A stretch of DNA of 64,000 nucleotides from Diabrotica undecimpunctata (taxonomy: Eukaryota; Arthropoda; Insecta; Coleoptera; Chrysomelidae), in contig NC_092809.1 of assembly GCF_040954645.1 (NCBI RefSeq), forward strand, positions 64,542,141 to 64,606,140, read 5' to 3'. Both the position numbers and the translations under genes were made by a program. The notes beneath the pieces are model-generated. The model was given only the letters and a program-made list of their open reading frames with translations, made no database searches and was not told where the DNA came from. This document shows, piece after piece, positions 11,218-23,131 of this stretch (the stretch's first letter is position 1; every line of letters starts with the position of its first letter).

Positions 11218-13575
11218 TCGGTTTATAACGTTCTCCGCCATTTTCTGACTTCCAATCGCCACTTAATCCGGTTGTTCCATAGGTGTTCTTCTATGGCCCT
11301 CTCTCTCAGTTCTCTCTCTTTCCTTCTGGTTGCCATTTTAATATTTCTTTTGGTATTCGTTGTTCATCCATTCTTTGTATGTGTCCGAACCAGATAAGTT
11401 GTTTTGTTGTTAGGTCATCTGTGATTGTTCGTTTAATTCCCATCATTTCTCTAATGCGTTCGTTGGTAATCCTTTCTCTTCTAGATCTTCCTGCGGCTCT
11501 TCTCCAAAAATCCATTTTTGTCGCTTTCAGCGTTGCCAGTGTTCTTTCTTTCAGTGACCATACCTCACAGCTGTATAAAGTGATACTTTTTATTATAGTA
11601 TCATTATATCCTCTTTTTATTTTCTTTACTGATGGATTGGTCACATAAAATGCTGTTTAACATTGTGGTGGCTTTTCTCCCTGGCGTATTTTTCTCTCTT
11701 ATGACTTTGTTTAACGTTCCCTCTTGTGAAGTAGTGATACCTAGATATTTGTAGTCACAGCAGTGCTTTATCGTGTTGTTATCGTCTAATATAAGATCTT
11801 TGTGTTCTACTCCAATGCACAGGTATTCAGTTTTCTTTTTATTTACTTCTACACCCCATATATCATACTCTTCAATTAATTTTCGTGCATATAGTTTAAA
11901 TCTTTATAATCTTGAGCCATTATTACTTCATCGTCTGCAAAGTTGAGCGTATATACCATAGTGTTGGTGAGCGGTATTCCCATTGTCCTGCATTTATGTT
12001 TCCATCTTTTTAAAGCACTCTCGGGGTATATTTTAAATAAAGTGGGGGACAGACAACATCCTTGCTTTAATCATTTTGATGTTATAAATCCTGTTGTTAT
12101 TTGTGTCCCTGCTTTTATTTTTGTTATTGGTTGGTTGTATAGTACTGTGACGGCTTTTATTAATTATTCTATATTAATATTCGTGCTTTCCATTGATTGC
12201 CATAGCTTCTACATTGGAACGCTGTCGTAGGCTTTCCGTAGGTCGACGAACAACATATGAATCTCTTGATTCCGTGCCATCTTTTTTTCTATTTTCTGGG
12301 ATAAGGAGAAAATGTGGTCAATAGTGGATCGGCCCGTACGAAATCCTGCTTATTCTTCTGCTTCATAATTTAAGTTTTCTCTCTCGATTCGGTTCTTTAA
12401 AACCTTTCCATATATTGCACTCATAGATCCGGTTCCAGTTATTCTTCGGTAATTTTCACAATCATTTTTATCACCCTTTTTATGTATAGTACTGAGGTAT
12501 GATATCTTTCATTTCTTAGGAATTTCGCTTGTGTTTATGCATTCTTGAAATAGTTGTCGAAGATATTCGTACAATTTTTTCGTTACATACTTAAACAATT
12601 CTCCGGGTATACTCCCTGGTCCGGGTGCTTTATTCCTCTTCAGCAGATTACATACATTTTTAATTTCCTCTGTTGTTAATCTCATTGGCGAGCCGACTAT
12701 TGAAATTCTATCTTGGTTTTGATTTCTATGTTCTTAAAATTCGACTTTATTCTCTATCAAAAGTTCTTTGAAATACTCTTCCCAGTCTTCAGGTTTTATG
12801 CTCTGTATAACTTCTTTATTCTTTTCTTTTCTCAATTTTTTATCAGTTTCCAGCTATTTGGAGCTTAAATATTAATTGTTGGTATAGTTGTCTTTTACAT
12901 TTTATTTCTTTCTCTATTTCGTTATCCCACCAGTATGGTTTGTTTACCTTAGATTTTATGTAGTATCCCATTGCTTCAAATGCTGCTTTGTATGAACAGT
13001 TTTTTATATGTTCATATATCTGGTCGATATCCTTAGGGGTGGGAATTTGTAGCTTTTCATCCAATCTATTTTTGAATAGGTCTTGGGTACTTTCTTCACC
13101 TAGGCTTCTGATGTTATATCTTCGTTCCTGTATCTTTTCTGTCTTGTTTATGTCTATATGTGTTTCTCTCTGTTCTCTTCGGGTTGGAAAGTGTATTTTT
13201 GAACGTAATAAATAGTGATCGCTATCGCATGTTGCGCTTCTCTGAACTCTTACATCTTGTACTATCAGTCGGGTTTTTTGTTTTGTTACAATATAATCGA
13301 TTATTGATTTTATGTTTCGTGTTTCCTGAATCCATGCATAGCTGTGTATCAGTTTATGTGGAAAGTATCCATTTAAGATTCTGAGTTGATTCTGGTTGCA
13401 TAAATCAACGAATATTTCACCATTGTTGTTCGTGGTGTCTTCTCCGTATTTTCCTACTATTTAATACGCATCTTTTCTTCCTACTCTACTGTTGATATCC
13501 CCCATTAATATTATTTCCCGCGATTGACTTATTTTTGATATTTCGTTAGCTGCATTAACTCCAGGACGGATTTTG
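11218..13575 (-). mobile_element. Near full-length RTE-like LINE, broken frames
   Basis: Minus strand, 5' to 3'. 13560-13190 is the endonuclease: ILMGDINSRVG, SIIDYIVTKQK, then CDSDHYLL (SDH box). 13060-12840 is the linker with PYWWDNEIEKEIKCKRQLYQ. 12650-12590 holds NKAPGPGSIPGELF. 12380-12200 holds AGFRTGRSTIDHIFSL and LFVDLRKAYDSV. 12060-12020 holds QGCCLSPTLF. 11945-11920 holds LNFADDEVIMAQD, the catalytic box as FADD. 11644-11306 holds LYSCEVWSLKERTLATLK and IWFGHIQRMDEQRIPKEI. The first part of the endonuclease is missing, so it is 5'-truncated. Stops occur in the RT. It sits inside piggyBac A, with its (TAC)n-side tail at 11177. Confidence 0.88.
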
Positions 13576-14940
13576 GTATTCGATGAAAGTATAGTACCTT
13601 ATCAATGAAAACTACAAATAAAGCAATATCTGCCAAATAAAAAACATACCCGTAAGGAAATACATTATATAACTTATGTACAGTGGATGGATAAACTAGC
13701 AACATAATCGTGTATCGTGGTAAAAATACGACTACTAGAGCAACTATTTTGCAGAGTGAGCAGACAGTGAATGATATTCTTGAACATGTAGAATTCGAAA
13801 ATGGCTGCTATCGCTACTAGTATGCTGATAATTATTACTCGAGTTTACCTTTAGCCAAATCAATATTCAAAAAATAAATAATTTATTGTGGAACCCTCAG
13901 GTCCAACAGAAGAGATATTCCCAAAACTATACCTGAAAAATGAAAAAGGGAGAAATTTGGGGTACTTAACAAAATGGATGGACAAACGGCCAGTTCTGAT
14001 GTTAAGTACTGATCCAACTCATACAACTACCCTAGAACCAATAGGAAAGAAAAACTGGCAAAGTGAGCTTGTATTAAAAACAAAGGCAAATATTGATTAC
14101 AATTAAGCAAAAAAAGAAGTAGACTTTATAGTGATCAGATGAGTTCTTATCATTCCGTTTTAAGAAAAGTTTAAAATGGTACCGCAAACTAGATTTTGAA
14201 CTTTTGCTTGGAACAGCTTTTGTAAATGACTGTTTATAACAAGATTAGTTCTTCCACAAAATTATCTTTAATTAAATTTACAAGAAGATTGGCACTGGAG
14301 TTACTTATTACTTTAGTTGCACATAAAACACCACTACTCTCAAAAGAGTTCTACATACTTTTGTTAAACCGTTAGGACCTGGAAAGAAAAGGAGAAGACA
14401 ATCCCAAGGATGCTATCATAAATTAAGAGAAACACATTCAAGCAAACAGCTAAGAAATATGGTGAAAGAAGTAACAAGTTATTGCAATAAATGTCCTTGA
14501 CAATCAGGGATGTGTTTATCTTGCTTTAATATCATTCATAAAAAATAATTTATTTTTCTAAAATTTTATTGTTTCCTGTTTACTAACTAAGAACATATTA
14601 TTTAGTTTACACATTTTTACATTTTTTTGTTTTCAAATATTATTTATACTAATAAAATGTTAAGAAGTCTTCTGTCATTTGATTTTTTAATCTAACTCTG
14701 TCAAAATAGACACTTTAAAACATTCTTAACAGGAAACCTGATCAAAAAACCGATGACAATGGTAAGTTTTTAAATGTTTTAACTTTTACTAACTGATCTT
14801 AAACCTTTTATAGAACTGTAAAAATATAAAAACTAATTACGTCACTACTGGTCCCCGACGGTCGGTAACGAATCGCGTTCGCGTCAATGTACCGGTCCCG
14901 GGGGACCGGTAAGGCGCAGTTCCGTGGTTGACATATTTTG
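13576..14940 (+). mobile_element. piggyBac A, 3' part (catalytic core and C-terminus)
   Basis: The plus strand gives, in order, FDESIVPY, KQYLPNKKHTRK, LCTVDG (first Asp region), VYRGKNTTTRATILQ, NGCYRY, YADNYYSSLPLAKSIF (second Asp region) and GTLRSNRRDIPK. Near 14385-14520 come CYHKLRETHSSKQLR and SYCNKCP with MCLSCF, the cysteine-rich finger at the end of piggyBac transposases. Many stops and frameshifts are present. Subterminal palindromes occur near 14855-14930. The third Asp motif cannot be read. It is the older host into which the LINE at 11218-13575 inserted. Confidence 0.85.
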
Positions 14941-17400
14941 GGTTTTCAGTCAAACTGTTAAAAAGAACAGAGTGGTTTTAAGGCTGTTTTATCATTGCAC
15001 CAAAACCTAGGGACAGTGTTTTCTCTGTTATTTACTGACAAAATGTCTCGAAATTTGGACACGTTATTCGAAATTATGTTGCCTTTAAACTGATGGTTTT
15101 ACTTTTTTTATTTTTTTTAAACTCCTGTTAAAAAATTGGAATATACTGTTTAACGTTCTATTATAACCAAACTTTTTACGCCCATCACTCGAAAGAGTTT
15201 TTTTTTCTGTAATCGTTGATTTTTGTTTCACCTTTCTGTGCCCAGTAATAGTCGAGAAAAGCGTGTTCCAATTTTAAAGAAAATTGCTAAAAAATACTGA
15301 AATCTAATAGTGAAACGTGTTACTCATCATTGGGCTTAGTTTCATCGTTATCGCCTTCGTGACGTCAAATCTCATGAACGTACGGTCAGTTAGTTCGTGT
15401 TAAAACTAATTTGAATGGAGAATAATGTATTTGTTGTCATTAAACTACCCGTCGGCCGGCGGCACTGAGTAAAGATGGTCTCGCGTAAGCAGTGTAGAAA
15501 AGTAAGTGATACGCCCATTTCAAATCGCAGTGTACTTGAACTGCTAAAACAGCCTTAATCTATACAAATAAAAATAAATAGCCGAAATGTATGTACACGC
15601 ATAAATTCAGACTGACTGCACTGTCGTTTATTGTTGTATTTGTTATAATTAGGACAAAAAAAAATTGCACGAAAAGACATAAAATCAATGTTTGTGTATT
15701 CCATCTTTTTAAATTGGAATGTAACTAATAGATCGTGCCATTACCATGATTAACAAAAGAAGCTATAATTAAAAAATAAGCTATTAGTAATAAAATAAAT
15801 GACAGTATTGATAGATTGGCATAAAGGTATGACTATATTTGGTATTGCAACTCTAAATACTAACGATGAAGAAGATGGAAAGATGTATTAGTAAAAATGA
15901 GATTATTTTTCACACATAATCATACAATTATCGCTCTGTAGTCCTTTTAGCTGTACACCTGTAGAATGGACAACGTGTTCATTTCACAGCAGAAAACATA
16001 GCGCAAAGGCCTAAATGGCCGCCAACCACAACGCTTACGAGTTTATATAAGAAAGCTTCTTGGAAATTCTAAAATCTTTTACATGGAACGTATCATAATA
16101 AATATTTCTACGTCAAAATAAGGACAGCCTGTATCAGGATAAGTGAATATTTAGCCGATGCATTGGGGCGCATTTACACAGTTCACCCGAGTAATAACGA
16201 ATGTGTTTTTGAGATTTGTTATTAGTCAGTATTCGTGGACTAATATATCAATTTCTACACGAACCGTCAATGAAAATTAAGCGCAACATATCGAGAAGCC
16301 TGTCAGTGTTTATATTTACTAGAGGATGATGTTCATTGGAATCAAACACTCGCTGATGATGTTATTTCGTCTACTTCGCATTAAATTCTCTAATTACTTG
16401 CTAACATAATTTTAACGTGCTTTCCATAGAGCCCATATAATTTTCAAATACATAGATAATATGGCTAAAGACATTTTGCATCGAATACCTTTAATAATGG
16501 CAAATCCAGAATTTGAACTTGTTTACATTAGAAGTGTCTAAAGTAAAACATAAATATCTTTTACTTTCGAAAATGAAGTAAACATTCTACAAAAATTAAA
16601 AAAATAATCTAATTAAACGTATTTTAAATCCGGAAACTAATTGTCGAAACCAAATTCAGATTTCTGCTTTAATCTGTATCTTCTAAGAATTTCAAGGCAA
16701 AACAGACGTTGATAAAGATGTAATTAGAGACATGGAGAATCTAAAATTGCATTTCACAACACATCTCCTCAACTAAGCAAAAATCCTTAGCGAATTGGTT
16801 TGTAGTACTCATAAAGAGTATACCGAAATAAAAGGAAAAAGACAGTTAAGATTTGATTTCACGTATAGTGCGTCTGTATATCCGCTTATACGTAATTCAT
16901 CCTAAAAGGAATCTTCAGAGCGACTATTTACAAACGTATTTTATTCTAAATAAATGTATTCACAAAAAACGTTCGAATAAGCCTCCATCAGCAGCAGAAC
17001 AATAATCCAACCTATTATAAAAGTTGCGTCTAGCATTAGATATTGTTTCTGGACTAATACCTACTACTTTATGACCAGTCAACTAGCTCATAAGCTAACG
17101 TCTAAAGGTGGAAACTATCGATAATCCTAATCTAATGTAATGTCAATTAAAGGTTTCTATCAATAATTTGCCACCTCTACTAGTTTCATCTCTTTTTATT
17201 TCACAACGTATTAAATTTTTCATCTTATTGCCTATCCCTGTTATTTTGCCGGTTCTTAATGCACTCATAACTGTATACAATCTGTAAATTTAATTAATTT
17301 TGTAAATTTTTCTTCTATTTGAAAAATATGCAATAAATTTTTATATTAACTAATTATTATTTTTTAATACAATATTTGATATTTATTTATTCCTATCCTA
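14941..17400. other. 2.5-kb stretch, nothing recognised
   Basis: AT-rich, with scattered GC-richer words (GTCGGCCGGCGGC near 15450). No coding similarity, tandem repeat or paired terminal repeat that I can support. Confidence 0.5.
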
Positions 17401-17403
17401 ATA

Positions 17404-18666
17404 CAGTATAGCCCGAAATAAACAGTACTCAAACTGAAACTTAGGTGTATCTTTGTGCGCGGTGTCATACCCAAATCAACTAGTATAGAGCTCTCAAGTA
17501 ATCTTTAAAGAATAAATTAGTAAGGCCTAATTGTCAAAAATGGTGTTAAGTACAAAGAAGAAAGTGTTTCTGGTGGAGTATTATTTTCGCTCATACGGAA
17601 TCGGCCGATGGTGCCTAATGGTGCCAGTCTGCGATACATGTGTGATCAATTCACACAACGGTTTAATAAACGTTCTCGAAGTAATGCTGTAGTTTTAAAG
17701 GTTAATTTTAGAAATACGTGTAATCTATTGTGCCAACGAAAAGAAAAATCGAGGCGTCCGGGTACAGTTAACAACAACAATAACCATGAACGTGTTTTTG
17801 AGCGAACCTTGGAAAATTCGAAAGCCAGCCAGACAAGGATAGCGTTGCATGTTGGCTTAACAAGGACTTTCTTGTAAAGAATCCTAAAGAAGCTGGGTGC
17901 ATTTTCGTATGTGATTGAGATATATATCAACAATTACATACTCGGGATTATCGCAGTAGAGTGAAATATTGCACCCGAATTCTTGCGTTACACTATGAAA
18001 GTCTTGAATTTTTGAAAAATGCATAGTTTTTAGACGAAGCATATTTTCATTTGTCAAGCCATGTAAAAAGCACAAATCGATTTCTGGGCTTTGCCAAACC
18101 AGATAAAGTTCAAGAAGTTCCTTTGCATAATGCAAAAGTGAGTATCTGGTGTGCAGTTTCGGGACACGGCATCATTGGTCTGTATTTTATCGAAGTAAAT
18201 GGTAGACAAGTCACACTTAATCAACAGAGGTATACGTAATATAACATTTCGAGACCAATCTTTTCTCGCGGTAGGACGCGGCAACTTAGCATACTGCTGT
18301 TGCAATTCGTCAATTTTTTCAGAGACATTTTCCAAGCAGATTCATTTCACGATTGACTGACTTTCCTTTACCGTCTCAATCTTAAGACCTCACATTTCTA
18401 GACACACACATTTATGGAATGGCTAAATCTGCCGTTTTTAAACGGGCACCACAAACCATCGATGAATTAAAGGATGTCGTTAGAGCCTTCGCGGACCTGA
18501 GACAACTTTTATTCATACCTTAACGAGATACTTCGAACATCGGTATGAAGTCTATCTTGAGCGAGGAGGAGCACATTTAGAACATGTAATAAAGTGTCAA
18601 TAATGTGTATTTCTTAAAACGATAAAATAATTACAAGTACAATACTGTTTATTTTGGTCTATACTG
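17404..18666 (+). mobile_element. Mariner-like element with both inverted repeats
   Basis: The left end CAGTATAGCCCGAAATAAAC and the right end (reverse complement CAGTATAGACCAAAATAAAC) match at 18 of 20 positions. Each is flanked by TA (17402-17403 and 18667-18668), the IS630/Tc1/mariner target. The transposase is on the plus strand. It starts near 17540 with MVLSTKKKVFLVEYYF. It continues with FLDEAYFHLSSHVKS (first catalytic Asp) and VPLHNAKVSIWCAVSGHGII at 18030-18170. Near 18440-18600 are FKRAPQTIDELKDVVRAF and YEVYLERGGAHLEHVIKCQ. The middle, including the FQQDG and DLTPxDFF boxes, is scrambled by frameshifts. The transposase is dead, but the ends look usable as substrate. Confidence 0.85.
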
Positions 18667-18789
18667 TATTTTATTAATAATATCATGAAAAAGATAAATG
18701 TAATTTTTTTCTCATTTTAAAATATTTTGTAATACTTTCATTAATCTCCTTAAAACAATACTTGATTCTTTTTTTTTTATTATTTAAAC

Positions 18790-19376
18790 ATAGAGAACCC
18801 ACATCAACCACCAAAGGTTATTAGTGGGGGGACATACACAGTAGTACAGTTTGATAAATTAAAGTTTATTATAAATGTTTATGTCTTTAAGAAACTGCAA
18901 TAAATCCGAGATATTTGTCGTAAGCGCACTTCTCAGGTTTCCACTAATTCCTCGGCATGTTCTCTGCGGGCAGTCGATTATTAGATGCTTCACGGTGAGT
19001 TGAGTAGAGCAGTAGGTACAAATCGGAGCTGGTTATTTATTTAGAAGGTGTTGGTGTGTTAGTATTTTGTGGCCGATTCGAAGACGATTTAAGATTACTT
19101 GATCTCTTCGTTTTACTTGTTGTGGTAGGCTGGCGTCTACTCGAGGCTTTATTGTTTTCAATTTAGAGTCTGTTGCGTCCCAGGTTGCTTGCCATAAATT
19201 TATTATATGATTCATGGACTGTCGTTTATGGTCGGTGTGGGGATATTTAGTAATTTCTGGAACATTTTTATTTCTGATGGATTTTAATGCCAATTGATCA
19301 ACTTACTCGTTGCCTTTAATGCCAATGTGTGAAGGTATCCAAATAAATGTAACCTTTTTATTTATATGGTGTAGTG
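18790..19376 (-). mobile_element. I/Jockey-type LINE 3' end: RNase H and Cys/His knuckle
   Basis: The minus strand reads FIWIPSHIGIKGNE, a stop, then LALKSIRNKNVPE, then NLWQATWDATDSKLKTIKP, RRDQVILNRLRIGHKILTH, TPICTYCSTQLTVKHLIIDC and finally LLQFLKDINIYNK. This is the end of the RNase H domain (IPSHxGIxGNE) and the CxxC...HxxxxC motif that closes ORF2 in I-, R1- and Outcast-like LINEs. One stop replaces the residue after GNE. It is truncated upstream at a hAT remnant that begins at 19377. Confidence 0.88.
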
Positions 19377-20260
19377 CAGTGGTGCTCAGACTTATACTGC
19401 ATGGGATCTACCACATAAACTGCAAGCGTCCGGAGATCGACTGCTATACCCTCTTTTTAATCCAGGAGGAATAATTCAAATTTACCGCGCCGCAATGTTT
19501 GTTTGTAATTGGTCCAACCTCAAGCAGGTTTACTCCACTATTATGAAATTTTGACACTAATGTTATTTCATAGATTAATTAGGTTATATCGACGATTTTT
19601 TGTGTTTTCTGCGTTATTCTTTTAATTTTCAGATTTTTGGTCTGCTTTTATATAAAAACAGTTGGTTTTAGAACTCTTTAGCGACGTGTTAGTATTACCA
19701 TCGAAGGCCGATATGATCAACCAAAAAAGAAGATGTATTTGGTAACTTTTCTAGTGAATTTCTTGAGTGTGAATCTGTCTCTTTAGTTTACTCCTTCTGG
19801 TTTAAAAACAAAGCATAGTAAAAAAAAACAATTTTAAAAATATAAAAACTTTATTGCACATTTCTAGTTGATAAAAAGTTGTAACTACAGAGAGTTGTAA
19901 TTAAAGTCATTTTTTTCATATTAATTTTATTTTAATGTTGATACATGGCATTGCATATCATCCACAAGTATTTCATATGGTACGTAATTACCGAGGGCCA
20001 AACGCAAGCATGAAGAGAGATGTTCGTCAGTTAGCCAATTACGATATTTTAATTTCACTATCTTCATTTGGAAAAATGCAGACTCACACAAGTATGTTGA
20101 TGCAAAAATGCGGTGAGCTGCAGAGCTACTTGTCTCAAAGACGGGTATTTATCAGACGATATGAAAGACCAAAATTTTGTATCGGTCGCTCTGGATTTAA
20201 GGTGTATATTCGAAATTATTTTCAGTACCTCATTTTGGACGTAAATGATCCATATTGAAC
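19377..20260 (-). mobile_element. hAT remnant, C-terminal domain and 3' end
   Basis: It begins with CAGTGGTGCTCAGACTT, close to the CAGTGGTTCTCAAACT ends of many animal hAT elements. The minus strand at about 20110-19945 reads CESAFFQMKIVKLKYRNWLT, then DEHLSSCLRLALGNYVPY. This is the hAT C-terminal dimerisation region (CESAFSxMKxIKxKYRNRLTDEHL). Sequence 19400-19940 would be its 3' untranslated part. The rest of the transposase is absent. It lies between the 3' and 5' remains of an I-type LINE. Confidence 0.8.
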
Positions 20261-20311
20261 GTAACGGATATTTCAGTGGCTATTTTTTCCACGTCTTGAC
20301 AAGAAAATGGA

Positions 20312-20815
20312 TTAGACATGAATGTTACAATATCTGTCAGTTACATTCGAGATGACTAATCTTAATGCTGGAGTTATTAATCTGCGGACTTTTACTTGCA
20401 CTTTGCTAATTTTAACGTGCTGATGTGAATCAATGAGTTGGTTTACTATTCTTTTAGAAGATAAATAAATGCAATTGCGGTTGTTTGCAATTTTCGAGGC
20501 AAAAACTATGTTCTTTGGAAGGATAAGTGATCCAATGGTAACTATATAATCATGAATTTTAATTACTTCTATGGCAGATAGTACAATAGCTTGGTCTTTT
20601 GCCGGATATTTGAATGTAGTTAGTATGTTTGAGTATGTAGACGATGTAGTGTTTTGTGAAGGATTATTTTCCTTTGGATTCATTTTTAGTTAATAATTTT
20701 TGTCTTTAAATTTATTTATCATAGTCAATTTTGCCCGTGCCAATCCGGCTCTGTAATATCAGCAGACTTTTAAATAAAAGTCGCTCTGGGAACCGGTCGG
20801 AGCGGTCTTTGTAAT
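20312..20815 (-). mobile_element. LINE ORF1 start and 5' UTR (I/Outcast-like)
   Basis: An ATG at 20683 opens 123 codons on the minus strand. They contain QAIVLSAIEVIKIHDYIVTI, LPKNIVFASKIANNRNCIYL, SSKRIVNQLIDSHQ and RRLITPALRLVISNV. This matches the N-terminal domain of the nucleic-acid-binding ORF1 protein of I/Outcast-like insect LINEs, upstream of its zinc knuckles, which are missing. 20684-20815 would be the 5' UTR and is relatively GC-rich. With 18790-19376 it probably makes one element whose ORF2 was deleted; the hAT piece lies in between. Confidence 0.78.
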
Positions 20816-21069
20816 AATTTTGTTGACTTTCAGAATATGTTGTATTTTGTATTATTGAAAATAGTAATTGCACTCACTGCAATTTTAGGCCAATCGATGA
20901 AAAGCACTGTAAATTTTCTATAGTAAACACTTTCAACTATTTTTTGTTCACTTTAATCTATTAGATTTAAACGATATTATCGGAGCTAACCTAAATGTTG
21001 TTTGTTAAACCAAGGTCAGAGCCGTTCTCCTATTTGATTCTTATTTAAATTATTTTCTATTATGAGCGC
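20816..21069. other. Short AT-rich spacer
   Basis: Lies between the LINE 5' end and the Tc1 inverted repeat. Nothing recognised. Confidence 0.5.
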
Positions 21070-21283
21070 TAACAACTATAATATGTTGAACAAGCAGTTA
21101 TTTTGCGAATAAAATACCAATTTACCGAAATTCTTTTATTTTAATTTTTTAAGTGTAAATATGAAATTAACATTTTTTATGATGTATGGAATTATTTTTA
21201 CAGTTTAATTATATATTTTATGTTGATTAATATTTAATTAATTGTTTGATAGCCAAAAAATGCTGACAACGAGATATTGGAAC
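21070..21283. repeat. Left long terminal inverted repeat of a Tc1-like element
   Basis: About 214 bp, an inverted counterpart of 27155-27376. Shared words include TAACAACTATA at the tip, AGTTATTTTGCGAAT, CAATTTACCGAAATTCTTTT, TAATTATATATTTTAT and ATTAATTGTTTG. The copies differ by scattered substitutions and small indels. Confidence 0.85.
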
Positions 21284-21959
21284 AAGAGGTTTTAAACAAA
21301 TTAAAATAAAAATGAATAGGGCGTAACATCGCCCTTAGCTTTAATAACAGCCTGAACTCTATTAGCCATTGTATCAACTAGGCCTTCACAGAATTCAGGG
21401 GTGAACCAATCCCTTATTTCTTGCAATTTCTTAGGCGTTGTTTCATTTTGTGCCAAAGTATCTCTATTGGATTAAGATCAGGGCTTTTAGGATGTAACAA
21501 AACTTTAAATGTCATGTTCTCCCATCCATTTTTTCGTACATTTAGCCTTATGGCATGGGGCTCCGTGCTGCTGAAAGATAAAATTTCCGGCTGGATATAA
21601 CTTTGCCGTACTTAATAGAAATGAATGTCAAGGATATCTTGATATTTTGTTGCGTTTACTATGGGCTCAATAAAGTTCCCTACCCTTTGGCCGACATACA
21701 ACTAAACACCATGATGCTCTGTGGAAACTTTACAGTTCTTTTGAGAAAATTCTTATGGAATGCTTCCGTTTTTTTAAGAATCACACGCTTCCCATACTCT
21801 TCCACACAAAGATATCAAATTTGTTTTCGTTGCTATAGATAAGTTTGTCCCAGTTATGTTTGGTCTACGAAAGTTTTGATTTAGCCCAAATGTAACTAAA
21901 AATGTAAATAAATCAAAAAATAGAAAATTTAAATCGCAAAGAAGAACTTATCAAACATC
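21284..21959 (-). mobile_element. Tc1-like transposase, C-terminal half
   Basis: Minus-strand frames give LSIATKTNLISLCGR, NFIEPIVNATKYQDILD, HPKSPDLNPIEILW and HKMKQRLRNCK. The SPDLNPIE box carries the last catalytic Glu of the Tc1 DDE domain. Stops and frameshifts are present. The N-terminal half of the same element is at 26640-27110, displaced by about 4.7 kb of LINE sequence. Confidence 0.82.
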
Positions 21960-23131
21960 TTCTTCTTCATCCTCTTTATAAGCAATTCTGCTTGTTCATT
22001 GGCGGATTACTAGCTCTATATAAGATTGTCAGTCCATCTTTTGCGATACTTCTTCTGCTGATTGGTGATATATCTCTTGGTATTTTCACGACACAGGTCT
22101 CCTCCATTCTGCTCATGTGGTTATTCCATTCTTTTTTTCTATTTTGTGTCCATTTATTTATACACTGTACGTTACATTTATACACTGGACGTTACAAGGG
22201 AAGTGAATTCTTCACTTCTCTTTCGATCTCTCAGCGTATTTCCTGTAATTTTTCTCAGTACTCTCATCACTGCCGTTTCCAGTAGCCTTTGCGTTGTGGC
22301 TGTGTCGAGTCTTGTTTCTGAGACATATGTCATTATCCGTCTTACACTAGCTTTATCAATTCTTGATTTCATCTTAGTGTTCATGTGTCTGTTTTGTAAT
22401 ATAGTGTTATTAAGGTATCCTGCCAGTATATTTGCTTTTTGTACTTGATCTCTCACCTCTTTGTCTAGATCTTCATAGCTAAAAAGTGTAATTCCCAGGT
22501 ATTTTATTTCCATTACTTGTTCAATACTGATGCCATCAATTTCTATTTTACATCTGGTTGGTTCTTTGTTAACTAGTATTGTTTTGGATTTCTGAGATGA
22601 AATTGTCATATTGAATTCTTTTGCTCTTATCTATGTTAAATATGTAAGCCAGTCTTTGCAGGCTATCTTCATCTTGGGCTATTAATATTGCGACGTCTGC
22701 GTAAGTAAATATTTTGATTTCTTCATTTTCCATTCCGTATCCTCTTTCTTTGTTAACGCTTTTAATGATTTCATCAATAATCAAATTGAAGAGCATGGGG
22801 CTCAATAAATCGCCTTGTCTTATTCTGCTGCTTATTTCTATAGGTTCTGTAAGTTGTCCATCTATTCTCACTTTCATTTTGTTGTTTTGGTAGATGTTTT
22901 CGATAGTTTTTATAATATTTAGGGGAACTTCTTTATTATACAGAAGATGGATTACATCTTTACCCTGTCAAAACGCTTTTTTTTTGGTCAATCAGACACA
23001 GAAATGCTTGTCTATTATACTCTAGTGATTTCTCAGTACAGTAATTTGCTCTACAACGAATATTGCATCTGTACACTACTTCCACTACAAAAACCCTGTT
23101 GTTCATCTGCTAAACTTATCTTCTGATTTAT
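21960..23131 (-). mobile_element. LINE A, 3' part (RT core to tail)
   Basis: The minus strand reads ISLADEQQGFCSGSSVYRC (about 23115-23060), then KSLEYNRQAFLCLID. 22877-22569 gives MKVRIDGQLTEPIEISSRI, RQGDLLSPMLFNLIIDEII and FTYADVAILIAQDEDSLQ. 22609-22178 gives KIEIDGISIEQVMEIKYLGI and ETAVMRVLRKITGNTLRDR. 22185-21976 gives NRKKEWNNHMSRMEE. The catalytic YADD has become YADV. It ends at a CTTCTTCTTC run (21959-21968), the minus-strand agaag tail. Its 5' part continues at 26256-26625 beyond LINE B. Confidence 0.85.

Noticed and set aside
19930..20260. Plus-strand open frame as a small gene
   Set aside because: The opposite strand carries clear hAT dimerisation motifs over the same bases.
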